Source: an uncultured Collinsella sp. (GTDB lineage: Bacteria > Actinomycetota > Coriobacteriia > Coriobacteriales > Coriobacteriaceae). From it: a DNA stretch of 5,428 bases. The translations under genes were made by a program, and so were the position numbers. This document shows, piece after piece, positions 1-5,385 of this stretch. Positions within the stretch are counted from its first letter, which is position 1. Every line of letters begins with the position of its first letter. The stretch lies in NCBI GenBank assembly GCA_902475375.1, contig CABRZC010000114.1:1-5428 (forward strand), in the 5' to 3' direction. The notes under the pieces are model-generated. The model had not been told where the DNA came from. It saw only the letters and a list, made by a program, of their open reading frames with translations, and did no database searches.

Positions 1-32
1 GGCTTATGCGCCGGGCGCCCGTTCTGTTTTTG

Positions 33-40
33 AAAGGAGG
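33..40 (+). promoter_or_regulatory. Strong Shine-Dalgarno site selecting a GTG start
   Basis: AAAGGAGG is an almost perfect anti-16S match and lies 5 nt upstream of the GTG at 46. It fixes the start of the secreted-protein gene even though the codon is not ATG. No promoter can be assigned in the 32 bases before it, so the gene may be transcribed from outside the window. Confidence 0.85.
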
Positions 41-45
41 ATCAC

Positions 46-1005
46 GTGCAATCGTCTAAGAGCCTCAAAACACAACTTGTTGCGGCTGCCGTTAGCGTGG
101 TCCTCTCTGCGTTTGCTCTGTCTGCAGCGACCTATGCGTGGTACGTTGCGAATACAAAGGTCTCCGCAACCACGTCAACCATTAGCGCGACGACCAATGG
201 TTTCATTCTTCAGATCGACGAACTCAGTAAGGGCGCCCAGCACGGTGGCGAACAGAAGTCGCTCGAAGCCCAGACTACGGGCGCTACGCTCAGCCCGTCT
301 TCGACTGACGACCTTAAAAACTGGTACGTTTGCAACGGCTGGAACAACCAGGGTCTGGTAACCGACTATTCAACGCCCAATTTCTCAACGACTGCTAAGG
401 CTTTGCCGGGCGAGTATGAGGTTGCTGGCAAGAAGTTCAACGCTTTCATTAAAAGCGACTACATCGTCTACACCATTACCGATACTGGCACGGCTGACGT
501 TTACCTTGACGCGTCTGACGGTGAGCCCGTAACGATTGAGCCCGTGGGCGGCGAGGCGTCGGAGACCATGGTTGGTTCTCTGCGCGTTGCGATTACCACG
601 CAGGAGATTGGGTCTGACGGCAAGTCGTGTGTCGGCGAAGAAAAACTGCGCGTTGTATATGCCATGTGCGATGAGACGGGCAAGGGTAACGATGCAAGCG
701 CTATTGATGGCTGGACGAGCATCCAAAACAAGAATGGCACTCCGACGCTCGCGAAAGCAACCTATCCCCATATCTTTAAAGGCGGCACGGACGGATGGGT
801 TGCTACTAAGGGTGACAGCGGCGATTACTCGGTTGCTAAAGGCACCGAACCGATTGCTAGGGGCGTTGGCTACAACGGCGTTGCGGTGCGTGTCTATATC
901 TGGATGGAAGGCACCGATGCGGATTGCGTTAACGGTAAGTCCATCGAGAACAGCCCGACGACCTATAACGTCAGCGTCAAACTCGCCGGTGTCGCAATGT
1001 CGTAA
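46..1005 (+). CDS. Secreted protein with SipW-type signal peptide (TasA/camelysin-like)
   Basis: This 319-aa protein is predicted to be exported and cell-surface or matrix associated. The N-terminus has lysines at 5 and 8, a hydrophobic core at about 10-28, then ATYAWYVANT (28-37). The T-(Y/W)-A-(W/A) pattern is typical of SipW-cognate signal peptides, as in Bacillus TasA, where cleavage follows the TxA; here that would be after A31. The following Ser/Thr-rich segment (40-50, SATTSTISATT) is also usual for the group. The body is polar and beta-rich with cysteines at 96, 195, 208 and 294. Near the C-terminus, VRVYIWMEGTDADC (281-294) matches a recurrent strand motif of these Gram-positive proteins. 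GTG 46 is chosen for its excellent ribosome site. The gene is monocistronic or last in its unit, because a strong terminator follows. A matrix fibre or pilin-like role is inferred; no SipW peptidase gene is visible here. The family call is fairly safe, the function is not. Confidence 0.85.
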   Translation: MQSSKSLKTQLVAAAVSVVLSAFALSAATYAWYVANTKVSATTSTISATTNGFILQIDELSKGAQHGGEQKSLEAQTTGATLSPSSTDDLKNWYVCNGWNNQGLVTDYSTPNFSTTAKALPGEYEVAGKKFNAFIKSDYIVYTITDTGTADVYLDASDGEPVTIEPVGGEASETMVGSLRVAITTQEIGSDGKSCVGEEKLRVVYAMCDETGKGNDASAIDGWTSIQNKNGTPTLAKATYPHIFKGGTDGWVATKGDSGDYSVAKGTEPIARGVGYNGVAVRVYIWMEGTDADCVNGKSIENSPTTYNVSVKLAGVAMS

Positions 1006-1034
1006 TGCCGACGTTCGCTAATATGCAGACTGGC

Positions 1035-1067
1035 AAGGGCCCACTTCGAAGGAAGTGGGCCCTTTTT
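1035..1067 (+). terminator. Rho-independent terminator of the SipW-type gene
   Basis: A perfect 13-bp stem (AAGGGCCCACTTC, 1035-1047, with 1052-1064) closes a GAAG tetraloop and runs into TTTTT (1063-1067). It begins 29 nt after the stop codon of the upstream gene and insulates it from the HNH gene. Confidence 0.95.
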
Positions 1068-1070
1068 CGT

Positions 1071-1098
1071 TTGGCGGTATCACTGCATCGGCCATAAT
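1071..1098 (+). promoter_or_regulatory. Putative promoter of the HNH endonuclease gene
   Basis: TTGGCG (1071-1076, 4 of 6 bases of the -35 consensus) is followed after 16 nt by CATAAT (1093-1098, 5 of 6 bases of the -10 consensus). It sits immediately behind the terminator, where a new promoter is expected. Transcription would start near 1104-1106, downstream of the GTG at 1099, which argues for translation from ATG 1129. Confidence 0.45.
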
Positions 1099-1128
1099 GT
1101 GAGGAACTGTTCTTCCTGGTGGTTCCTT

Positions 1129-2211
1129 ATGGACGGCATCGCTTCTAATGTTCCGCTGGTTGCTCGGCCGAGTTTCGACCGCGCTTGCAGCTTTGTGCCG
1201 TCCGAATATGTCCGGGCCTGGGAGTGGTTCTTGCGCGAGGAACAGCGTGGCGACCTGTGGGACAAGCTTCCGTATCGCACCAATGTTGATGGTCCTCATT
1301 ATCCCTTTCGTCTGACGATTGATTCCGAGCTCTTTCCAGTGTCACGCGATTCGGGCATCTTTTGGCCTGGTCGCGGGCGCGTTAAGCATCCGCGCGAGAA
1401 GACCTTTGCGCTCTCGGTGCACAATTCCAAGCGCGGCGCCTACCCCGATGTTCCGCCGCTCTATCTTGAGGATGGCACGTGGGTGCTCAAGTATTCGTCG
1501 CAGAGCGCCTCGGTCGAAAACTGGCGCGACCAGGACTACAACCAAAAGATGACCAACTGCATGGAGTGCGGCGTTCCCGTTGGTGTGTTCTTTGCAACGA
1601 GCGCTGGCTACAAGGTGCTGGGTCTCGCATTCGTTGAGCGCTATGAGCCAGAGAACAGTTGGTTTGTGCTGCATGGCCCCGTCCACAAAGGCGGGCCCGA
1701 CGCACGTTTCTTCCCCGATATGAGCTACATCAAGGACGCTCCGATCGCGGCAGAGTTTTCCGGCGCTCTAGCGAGTGATGATGAAAAGGTCCGCTATGCG
1801 CTGCGCCGCGAGCGAATCGGCCAGCAGCGTTTTCGCAATCAGCTCTTTGACGCCTATACCGGTCGATGCGCCGTCTCGGGCTGTAGCGTTAACGAAGCGC
1901 TCGAAGCCGCACATATCGAGAATTACTCGGGCCCCAAGTCGCAAGTTGTCAGCAACGGCATTCTGCTGCGCCGCGATTTGCACTCGCTGTTCGATGCCCA
2001 TCTGATTTCGTTTGAGTTGGTGCGCGGCGATTATCAACTTTGCGGGTCGTATCTTTTACAACATACGGACTATGCAGCGTTTGCAGGGTCGGTATTGCGT
2101 GAGCCGGACGAGCATCGTCTGCGTCCCAATGCTCGGTTCCTCGAGGCCCACCGCGCCGAGTTCGATTTCTCGGAATCGCGACGCCGGGCGGAGAAGGTCG
2201 CTTTGTATTAA
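1129..2211 (+). CDS. HNH endonuclease with PUA/SRA-like N-terminal domain; putative modification-dependent restriction enzyme
   Basis: A 360-aa cytoplasmic protein is read from ATG 1129. The C-terminal third holds an HNH nuclease of the HNH_2 type: RCAVSGC (246-252, Cys 247 and 252), AAH (His262), SNGILL (Asn276) and DLHSLFD (His285). All three signature residues are present, so the metal-dependent nuclease should be active. The N-terminal part (about 60-190) contains DGTWVLKYS (115-123), YN (137-138), GVPVGVFF (148-155), GYKVLGLAFVERY (160-172) and FVLHGP (179-184). This pattern resembles the PUA/SRA-like reader domains found before HNH in predicted restriction endonucleases, so a role in cutting DNA with modified bases is inferred. 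An in-frame GTG at 1099 would add 10 residues, but it lacks a ribosome site and falls upstream of the likely transcription start. ATG 1129 itself has only a weak TGGTGG (1117-1122). No methyltransferase lies nearby, which fits a stand-alone type IV-like enzyme. The HNH call is firm; the reader domain needs a structure prediction. Confidence 0.85.
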   Translation: MDGIASNVPLVARPSFDRACSFVPSEYVRAWEWFLREEQRGDLWDKLPYRTNVDGPHYPFRLTIDSELFPVSRDSGIFWPGRGRVKHPREKTFALSVHNSKRGAYPDVPPLYLEDGTWVLKYSSQSASVENWRDQDYNQKMTNCMECGVPVGVFFATSAGYKVLGLAFVERYEPENSWFVLHGPVHKGGPDARFFPDMSYIKDAPIAAEFSGALASDDEKVRYALRRERIGQQRFRNQLFDAYTGRCAVSGCSVNEALEAAHIENYSGPKSQVVSNGILLRRDLHSLFDAHLISFELVRGDYQLCGSYLLQHTDYAAFAGSVLREPDEHRLRPNARFLEAHRAEFDFSESRRRAEKVALY

Positions 2212-2316
2212 CCGAGTCACCGTCTACTGCTCTGATCATGTCGATTGATCGGATCGCGCCGCGCCGCATCGAGTGCTGCTCGATCCTGCCATTCTCTCCT
2301 CAACAGTTAAAACGGG

Positions 2317-2325
2317 AAAGGGGAG
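2317..2325 (+). promoter_or_regulatory. Ribosome binding site of the small zinc-knuckle gene
   Basis: The purine run AAAGGGGAG ends 3 nt before ATG 2329, giving a usable Shine-Dalgarno core (AGGGGAG) slightly close to the start. It is the main support that this short reading frame is translated. Confidence 0.55.
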
Positions 2326-2328
2326 ACC

Positions 2329-2610
2329 ATGGGATGGCGAAGTGATATCGCGCGAGGCATGTACGGAAACCTACCGCGAGCGTTAATGGACCGGAATCTG
2401 TTCCCGCTCGTCGAGGTCACCTGCAGCCAAATCTGTCTGCCGTGCCCAAGCTGCGGCGCAGGCCTCCCATGCCTGGACATCAGCTTCATCGACGCCCGCG
2501 ACAAACACGCTGCCGACCTACGGGCTCGAACAGGCCTGCGCCTTCCAATCTATCCTCAACAATGCCCAGCCTGCGGATGTGCTATTACCTATGACGATGC
2601 GAAGCCATAG
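2329..2610 (+). CDS. Small hypothetical protein with two CPxCG zinc knuckles
   Basis: I do not recognise this 93-aa protein. It has eight cysteines, at 32, 36, 39, 42, 48, 79, 82 and 84. Two of the clusters are CPSCG (39-43) and CPACG (79-83), spaced as in a classical four-Cys zinc ribbon, so one bound zinc is likely and the extra cysteines are unexplained. The first 30 residues are basic with no signal peptide, and no membrane segment is seen. The start is supported by a purine-rich ribosome site. The gene lies 117 nt after the HNH gene on the same strand, so it could share its transcript, but the gap is long and holds no clear promoter. It converges with the DUF5710 gene 104 nt downstream. 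A role in nucleic-acid or protein binding is only a guess. Being short, it could be a remnant, though length, frame and start all look intact. Confidence 0.6.
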   Translation: MGWRSDIARGMYGNLPRALMDRNLFPLVEVTCSQICLPCPSCGAGLPCLDISFIDARDKHAADLRARTGLRLPIYPQQCPACGCAITYDDAKP

Positions 2611-2714
2611 TTTCGATGATTGAGTTTCTGGCCATCCAAACCCAATGGTCCGACATTTTCTGCATTGCGCGGGCAACTTAACTACCTGCGCACACTCGAT
2701 TGTCGAGCTTTGTC

Positions 2715-3413
2715 CTACAGGTAGATCCCCTCGAACAGGGCCTTGTGGAACTGGGTGTGGTGGTCGTGTGCCCAGGTGAAGAGCGCTTGGTCAAAGTTGT
2801 CCTGGCTGATGGGGATGCCAAAGACGCCGGCGACTTCCACGCGCACGAACTCCAGCGCGGGTAGCTTGTTGATGGCCGTGAGCGCAAACGGCGACGTGGG
2901 TTCCTCGAACAGGTAATGGCTGCCTTGCAGCGCGCCGCAACCGGTGCAGGTGCTGGCGAGCGATACGGTCTTGGTGGTGCGCGACGTTACGGGTTTGTAG
3001 CCGCAGCGCTCGCGCAGGTAGTCGCGGATCTCGGCCGGCACGCAGCCCAGCGCGGGGACGATGGCCACGGCGTTGGCGCGGGCGGTGTCGATCGCGATGT
3101 GGCCCGTGTCGTCCATGGCGGACGCAGCGCCGTGCGCGGCCTTGCTGCTCGAGTCCTCGGCCGCCAAATACGGAATGCCAAAGGCCGCGACTGTCGTCTG
3201 CTCGTGGCACTTCCAACACTCGCGCTTGCCCAGCACCAGGTAGATGTAGGGCGCGCTGGGGTCGGAGCGATCCACGCCGGGCAGCCACGCGGCAAAGGGC
3301 TCGGGGTTGACGCCATCGGGCACGTACCAGATCTTCTTGATCCGGTCCCACTTGGCGCCCAGGGCCTTGGCCTCGTCTTTGTGCGAAAAGGGAACATCGA
3401 GCTCGGTGCGCAT
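2715..3413 (-). CDS. DUF5710 domain protein with split zinc ribbon, function unknown
   Basis: This is a 232-aa cytoplasmic protein. Residues 4-45 match the DUF5710 pattern: a short strand (LDVPF), then DEAKALGAKWD (13-23), WYVP (29-32) and PFAAWLP (39-45). A zinc ribbon follows in two halves: CWKC (66-69) and CTGCGALQG (156-164), separated by about 86 residues. That insert is Ala-rich and includes further cysteines at 124 and 137. The C-terminus (about 165-232) is a mixed region with no motif I recognise. DUF5710 is known from plasmid-type proteins and from uncharacterised zinc-ribbon proteins, and its role is unsettled. The start at 3413 is chosen because AAAGGAG lies 5 nt upstream and the DUF5710 domain begins at once. 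Longer frames upstream lack a ribosome site. A TATCCT (minus strand, 3457-3452) could be the -10 box. The gene is transcribed divergently from the DUF559-like gene and converges on the small zinc-knuckle gene, with no clear terminator between the last two. Confidence 0.85.
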   Translation of the reverse strand: MRTELDVPFSHKDEAKALGAKWDRIKKIWYVPDGVNPEPFAAWLPGVDRSDPSAPYIYLVLGKRECWKCHEQTTVAAFGIPYLAAEDSSSKAAHGAASAMDDTGHIAIDTARANAVAIVPALGCVPAEIRDYLRERCGYKPVTSRTTKTVSLASTCTGCGALQGSHYLFEEPTSPFALTAINKLPALEFVRVEVAGVFGIPISQDNFDQALFTWAHDHHTQFHKALFEGIYL

Positions 3414-3418
3414 GGCGG

Positions 3419-3425
3419 CTCCTTT
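3419..3425 (-). promoter_or_regulatory. Shine-Dalgarno site fixing the DUF5710 gene start
   Basis: On the minus strand AAAGGAG lies 5 nt before the ATG at 3413-3411. It decides between this start and the in-frame ATG at 3443, which has only TGGAGC upstream. Confidence 0.75.
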
Positions 3426-3803
3426 GTGCGGCTTGCGGTGCATGTGCTCCAAGGATACCCCAGTGCTGGGCGCTCGATGCGCACGACTGGGGCCGGCGGT
3501 GTTTGAGCTGGTGGCCGGTGGTGTCTGCTGCCTTAACGGGGTGATTGCGACGTGGCGAGCGGTCGTTGGATGGATGCTTCGACCGTCCAAGAAGTCGCGG
3601 GGTGTTTTTGCGGGGGGGGCGTGTCGTCAAGCATTCGGGCAAGTGCTTGGTCAGCTTTTGGTCAGTTGGGCGGCAACCTTGCCAAAAGCTTGACGGATTT
3701 GCAGGTAGACGTCGACGAATGAACACTTTGGACGCGCCGTGGCAAAAAACCGCCGATTGTTTGCCGAAAACTTAGCAGGACCGCCAACGGCCGCCGACGC
3801 GCG

Positions 3804-3812
3804 TGCTATCTT
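3804..3812 (+). promoter_or_regulatory. Putative extended -10 promoter giving a leaderless transcript
   Basis: TGCTATCTT contains an extended -10 (TGn followed by TATCTT) and ends 6 nt before ATG 3819, so transcription would begin at or within a base or two of the start codon. No Shine-Dalgarno sequence precedes that ATG, which fits leaderless translation, a common arrangement in Actinomycetota. No good -35 is seen, as expected for an extended -10 site. Confidence 0.45.
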
Positions 3813-3818
3813 CGCGCC

Positions 3819-4922
3819 ATGAGGTACTTTATCGTTTCACATAACGCTGCGTTGGCGCTTTTGGCGCACATGCCGAACCCTCGATTTGGGGATTCGGAAC
3901 CAGAGGTCGTGTCGATTGCAGATGCCTGCGCGCTCTTGGACGAAGAAGCGCAGGAGGTTATCGATCGCTATGACCTGGGGGTCGAAACGCTGGATTTGCT
4001 GGTGCCGTCGCGCGCCGACCGTCGGCGGAGCAAGCATGTTAAGACGCACCTGTGCACCAACGAGCTCCCGGCGGGTTCGTTTATCTCGCTGGGCCACTGG
4101 ATGGGCGATCTGGATGCGTACGTGTGCTCTCCCGAGTTGGCGTTTTTGCAGACCGCGCACGATGGTGATGCGGCGGCTGCCATCTATGCCGGCTATGCGA
4201 TGACATCGGACTATCGGCTGGATAACCTTGCTCCCGGTGGGGTAACAAGCAGGGATGCGGGCATGCGCGATGGTAAGCTTACGACTAGGGAACTCATCGC
4301 GGCGTATCTTGACCGGGCGTCAAAGGTGAGAGGCGCCGCCAAAGCAAAAGCGTTGCTTCCGTATGTGGTGGAGGGCTCGCGATCTCCGAGGGAGTCGGGG
4401 CTGTGCATGTTTATGTCGCTGCCTGCGCGCTACGGCGGGTATGCATTGGGCAAGGCTGAGCTCAACAAGAAGGTCTTCATCCGCGATGGATACAACGATG
4501 GGCGCAATCGCAGGCTTCGCGTGTTGGAACGCACGCCCGACATAACACTTACGGCGAAAGCAGAGGTGGGCATGGACAAAGTGAAGGCTGGGCTGCTGCC
4601 CGAAGTGCTGACCGCACTGATTGATTATGACAGCGATGCCATCCACGACGGAAGCGAGAAGATCCACAAGGATGCCGAGCGCCGCAACGAGCTACAGCTG
4701 CTGAGCGGCGTGGCGTACTTTACCGTGACGACTGACCAGGCAAATGACTACGACAAGCTCGTCCGGCTGTGCGAACGCATCCGACGGAAGCTACATCGGA
4801 ATAAGCGACCCATTTTTAACAAGCCCATGAGCGAGGAACAGCGATATTTTGCCCTCAAGCGCGTCGAAACGAAGCGTTTTAAGCTTTGGCAAACGGTTAT
4901 CGAGGCGCGTCAACATTGGTAG
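3819..4922 (+). CDS. AbiEi/DUF559-like protein with a Vsr-type nuclease-fold C-terminus
   Basis: A 367-aa protein with no signal peptide or membrane segment. The N-terminal half has TLDLLVPSRADRR (57-69), HVKTHLC (73-79) and YVCSPELAFLQTA (101-113). This is the order seen in Actinomycetota AbiEi-like proteins, where a vps...h...spe pattern precedes a nuclease-fold tail. SPRESGLCMF (189-198) supplies a possible acidic residue, Glu192, and is followed by LPARYGGYAL (201-210). LIDYDSDAIH (267-276) then KDAERRNEL (284-292) and YFTVTTDQ (300-307) mirror the DUF559/Vsr-like core (EYDG...H...D..R...L...G....v). Asp269, Asp271 or Asp273 would be the metal ligand. The usual N-terminal winged helix of AbiEi antitoxins is absent, and no AbiEii toxin gene follows, so an antitoxin role is doubtful. 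A nuclease or DNA-binding role is more likely. There is no ribosome site before ATG 3819, but a -10-like box suggests leaderless expression. The stop TAG lies inside a G-rich tract, and the frame stays open beyond it to the window end. Confidence 0.75.
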   Translation: MRYFIVSHNAALALLAHMPNPRFGDSEPEVVSIADACALLDEEAQEVIDRYDLGVETLDLLVPSRADRRRSKHVKTHLCTNELPAGSFISLGHWMGDLDAYVCSPELAFLQTAHDGDAAAAIYAGYAMTSDYRLDNLAPGGVTSRDAGMRDGKLTTRELIAAYLDRASKVRGAAKAKALLPYVVEGSRSPRESGLCMFMSLPARYGGYALGKAELNKKVFIRDGYNDGRNRRLRVLERTPDITLTAKAEVGMDKVKAGLLPEVLTALIDYDSDAIHDGSEKIHKDAERRNELQLLSGVAYFTVTTDQANDYDKLVRLCERIRRKLHRNKRPIFNKPMSEEQRYFALKRVETKRFKLWQTVIEARQHW

Positions 4923-4959
4923 GGGCGGTTGCTGGGGCCGGGGCCAGGGGCCTTATTTT
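4922..4959 (+). other. G-rich tract over the stop codon (possible G-quadruplex or weak terminator)
   Basis: Four GGGG runs at 4922-4925, 4934-4937, 4940-4943 and 4947-4950 could form a G-quadruplex with loops of 8, 2 and 3 nt. GGGGCC occurs three times (4934-4939, 4940-4945, 4947-4952). GGCC units can also pair as a short 4-bp hairpin followed by TTATTTT (4953-4959), which might end the DUF559-like transcript. The stem is too short to call a terminator with confidence. Confidence 0.35.
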
Positions 4960-5142
4960 CAGGTCTAATACTTTTCCCGAGAAGTGAACGAGTCAAAACG
5001 GACCCCCGAAACATCGACACTTTTGGTGGCTTATTTCCTGCGGTTTTGTCATTGGAATCCTGCGGTTTTTGCTTCGAAAAGTGTGGATGCTTCGGTGGTC
5101 CAAATAAGCTCGTTCACTTCTCGGGAAAAGTATTAGACCTGA
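4959..5142. repeat. 184-bp near-palindrome with 34-bp perfect terminal inverted repeats (MITE-like)
   Basis: Bases 4959-4992 are the exact reverse complement of 5109-5142 (34 of 34). Symmetry continues inward in the same register, 26 of 38 positions matching between 4993-5030 and 5071-5108, giving 60 of 72 paired positions per arm around a 40-nt centre. Inner matched blocks include GGACC, CGAA and ACACTTTT. There is no transposase gene. Size, terminal symmetry and position between genes, next to a tRNA, fit a miniature inverted-repeat element or a large interspersed palindromic repeat. TTAT occurs just outside both ends (4953-4956 and 5143-5146) but is separated from the left arm by 2 nt, so a target duplication is not established. 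As RNA it would form a very stable hairpin; no T-run follows either arm directly. Confidence 0.85.
5036..5069. repeat. 12-bp direct repeat in the centre of the palindrome
   Basis: TCCTGCGGTTTT occurs at 5036-5047 and again at 5058-5069, a 22-bp period or about two helical turns. It occupies the only non-symmetrical part of the element, the 40-nt loop, so it was not produced by the inverted symmetry. Confidence 0.8.
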
Positions 5143-5341
5143 TTATGGGAAGGCTATCTGGATGTGGCCACGAGGCTTGTGAAGGCCAGATTGGGGCGGT
5201 CACCAAGGCTGTTTGGGTGGCTTTGGGCCTAATCGGGGTGATCGCTGGGGCTACTTGGGCGATTTTAGGCGCGGCTGGGATGGTTATTGGAGCTGTCGAA
5301 GCGGCTTTGGGTGCCGCGGCGCCCTTTTGGCTTGGCGGCGT
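5143..5341 (+). other. Stretch of coding-like composition, no confirmed gene
   Basis: From ATG 5145 the plus strand reads without a stop to the window end. The part to about 5341 (some 65 codons) encodes a strongly hydrophobic Gly/Ala-rich segment (for example VWVALGLIGVIAGATWAILG) with mostly GNN codons, as real genes show. Against a gene: no ribosome site stands before the ATG, the frame runs on through the tRNA terminator and antisense through the tRNA, and no stop is reached. It could be the remains of a membrane or small hydrophobic peptide gene cut by the palindromic element, or chance. Confidence 0.3.
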
Positions 5342-5377
5342 AAAACAAAACAGCTCAGAGGCGAAGCCTCTGAGCTG
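5342..5377 (-). terminator. Rho-independent terminator of the tRNA-Val transcript
   Basis: A perfect inverted repeat (5351-5362 with 5366-5377) reads on the minus strand as an 11-bp stem closed by C(UUCG)G, followed by TTTTGTTTT (5350-5342). It starts 8 nt beyond the CCA end of the tRNA. On the plus strand no T-run follows, so it acts in one direction. Confidence 0.93.
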
Positions 5378-5385
5378 CGAACATT

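Larger units (their letters stand above)
3414..3818. other. Divergent intergenic region rich in repeats
   Basis: These 405 bases separate two divergent genes and hold no supported gene. The middle contains an 8-bp inverted pair CGTCAAGC (3625-3632) and GCTTGACG (3688-3695). It also contains a 9-bp pair AGCTTTTGG (3653-3661) and CCAAAAGCT (3682-3690), whose loop contains GTTG/CAAC (3665-3668 with 3674-3677). TTGGTCAG is repeated directly at 3647-3654 and 3658-3665, exactly 11 bp apart. A run of eight G lies at 3612-3619. GGCAAA (3741-3746) faces TTTGCC (3760-3765). The arrangement suits protein-binding sites controlling one or both divergent genes, but no regulator can be named. Confidence 0.5.

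Noticed and set aside
8..31. GCGC/GCGC hairpin followed by GTTCTGTTTTT upstream of the first gene, as a possible terminator
   Set aside because: Only a 4-bp stem with a gap before the T-run; too weak to call, though it might be part of an upstream attenuator.
1099..1128. GTG start at 1099 extending the HNH protein by 10 residues
   Set aside because: No ribosome site, and it directly follows a CATAAT -10 box so it would lie upstream of the transcription start.
2695..2707. CTCGA-TTG-TCGAG inverted repeat near the end of the DUF5710 gene as a terminator
   Set aside because: Only 5 bp and no T-run on either strand.
2916..3506. Plus-strand frame of 196 codons antisense to the DUF5710 gene
   Set aside because: Gly/Arg/Ala-rich shadow without motifs; explained by the GC-rich third positions of the real gene.
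3690..3718. TTGACG as a -35 box for a plus-strand promoter
   Set aside because: No acceptable -10 box lies 16-18 nt downstream.
2791..3726. Long minus-strand frame of 311 codons over the DUF5710 gene
   Set aside because: Its translation is Arg/Pro/Ala-rich low-complexity typical of an out-of-frame shadow, while the overlapping frame carries recognisable DUF5710 and zinc-ribbon motifs.
4959..5142. CRISPR array or Rho-independent terminator as an explanation of the palindrome
   Set aside because: There are no regularly spaced repeats with unique spacers, and no T-run follows the arms; the symmetry is a single long inverted repeat.
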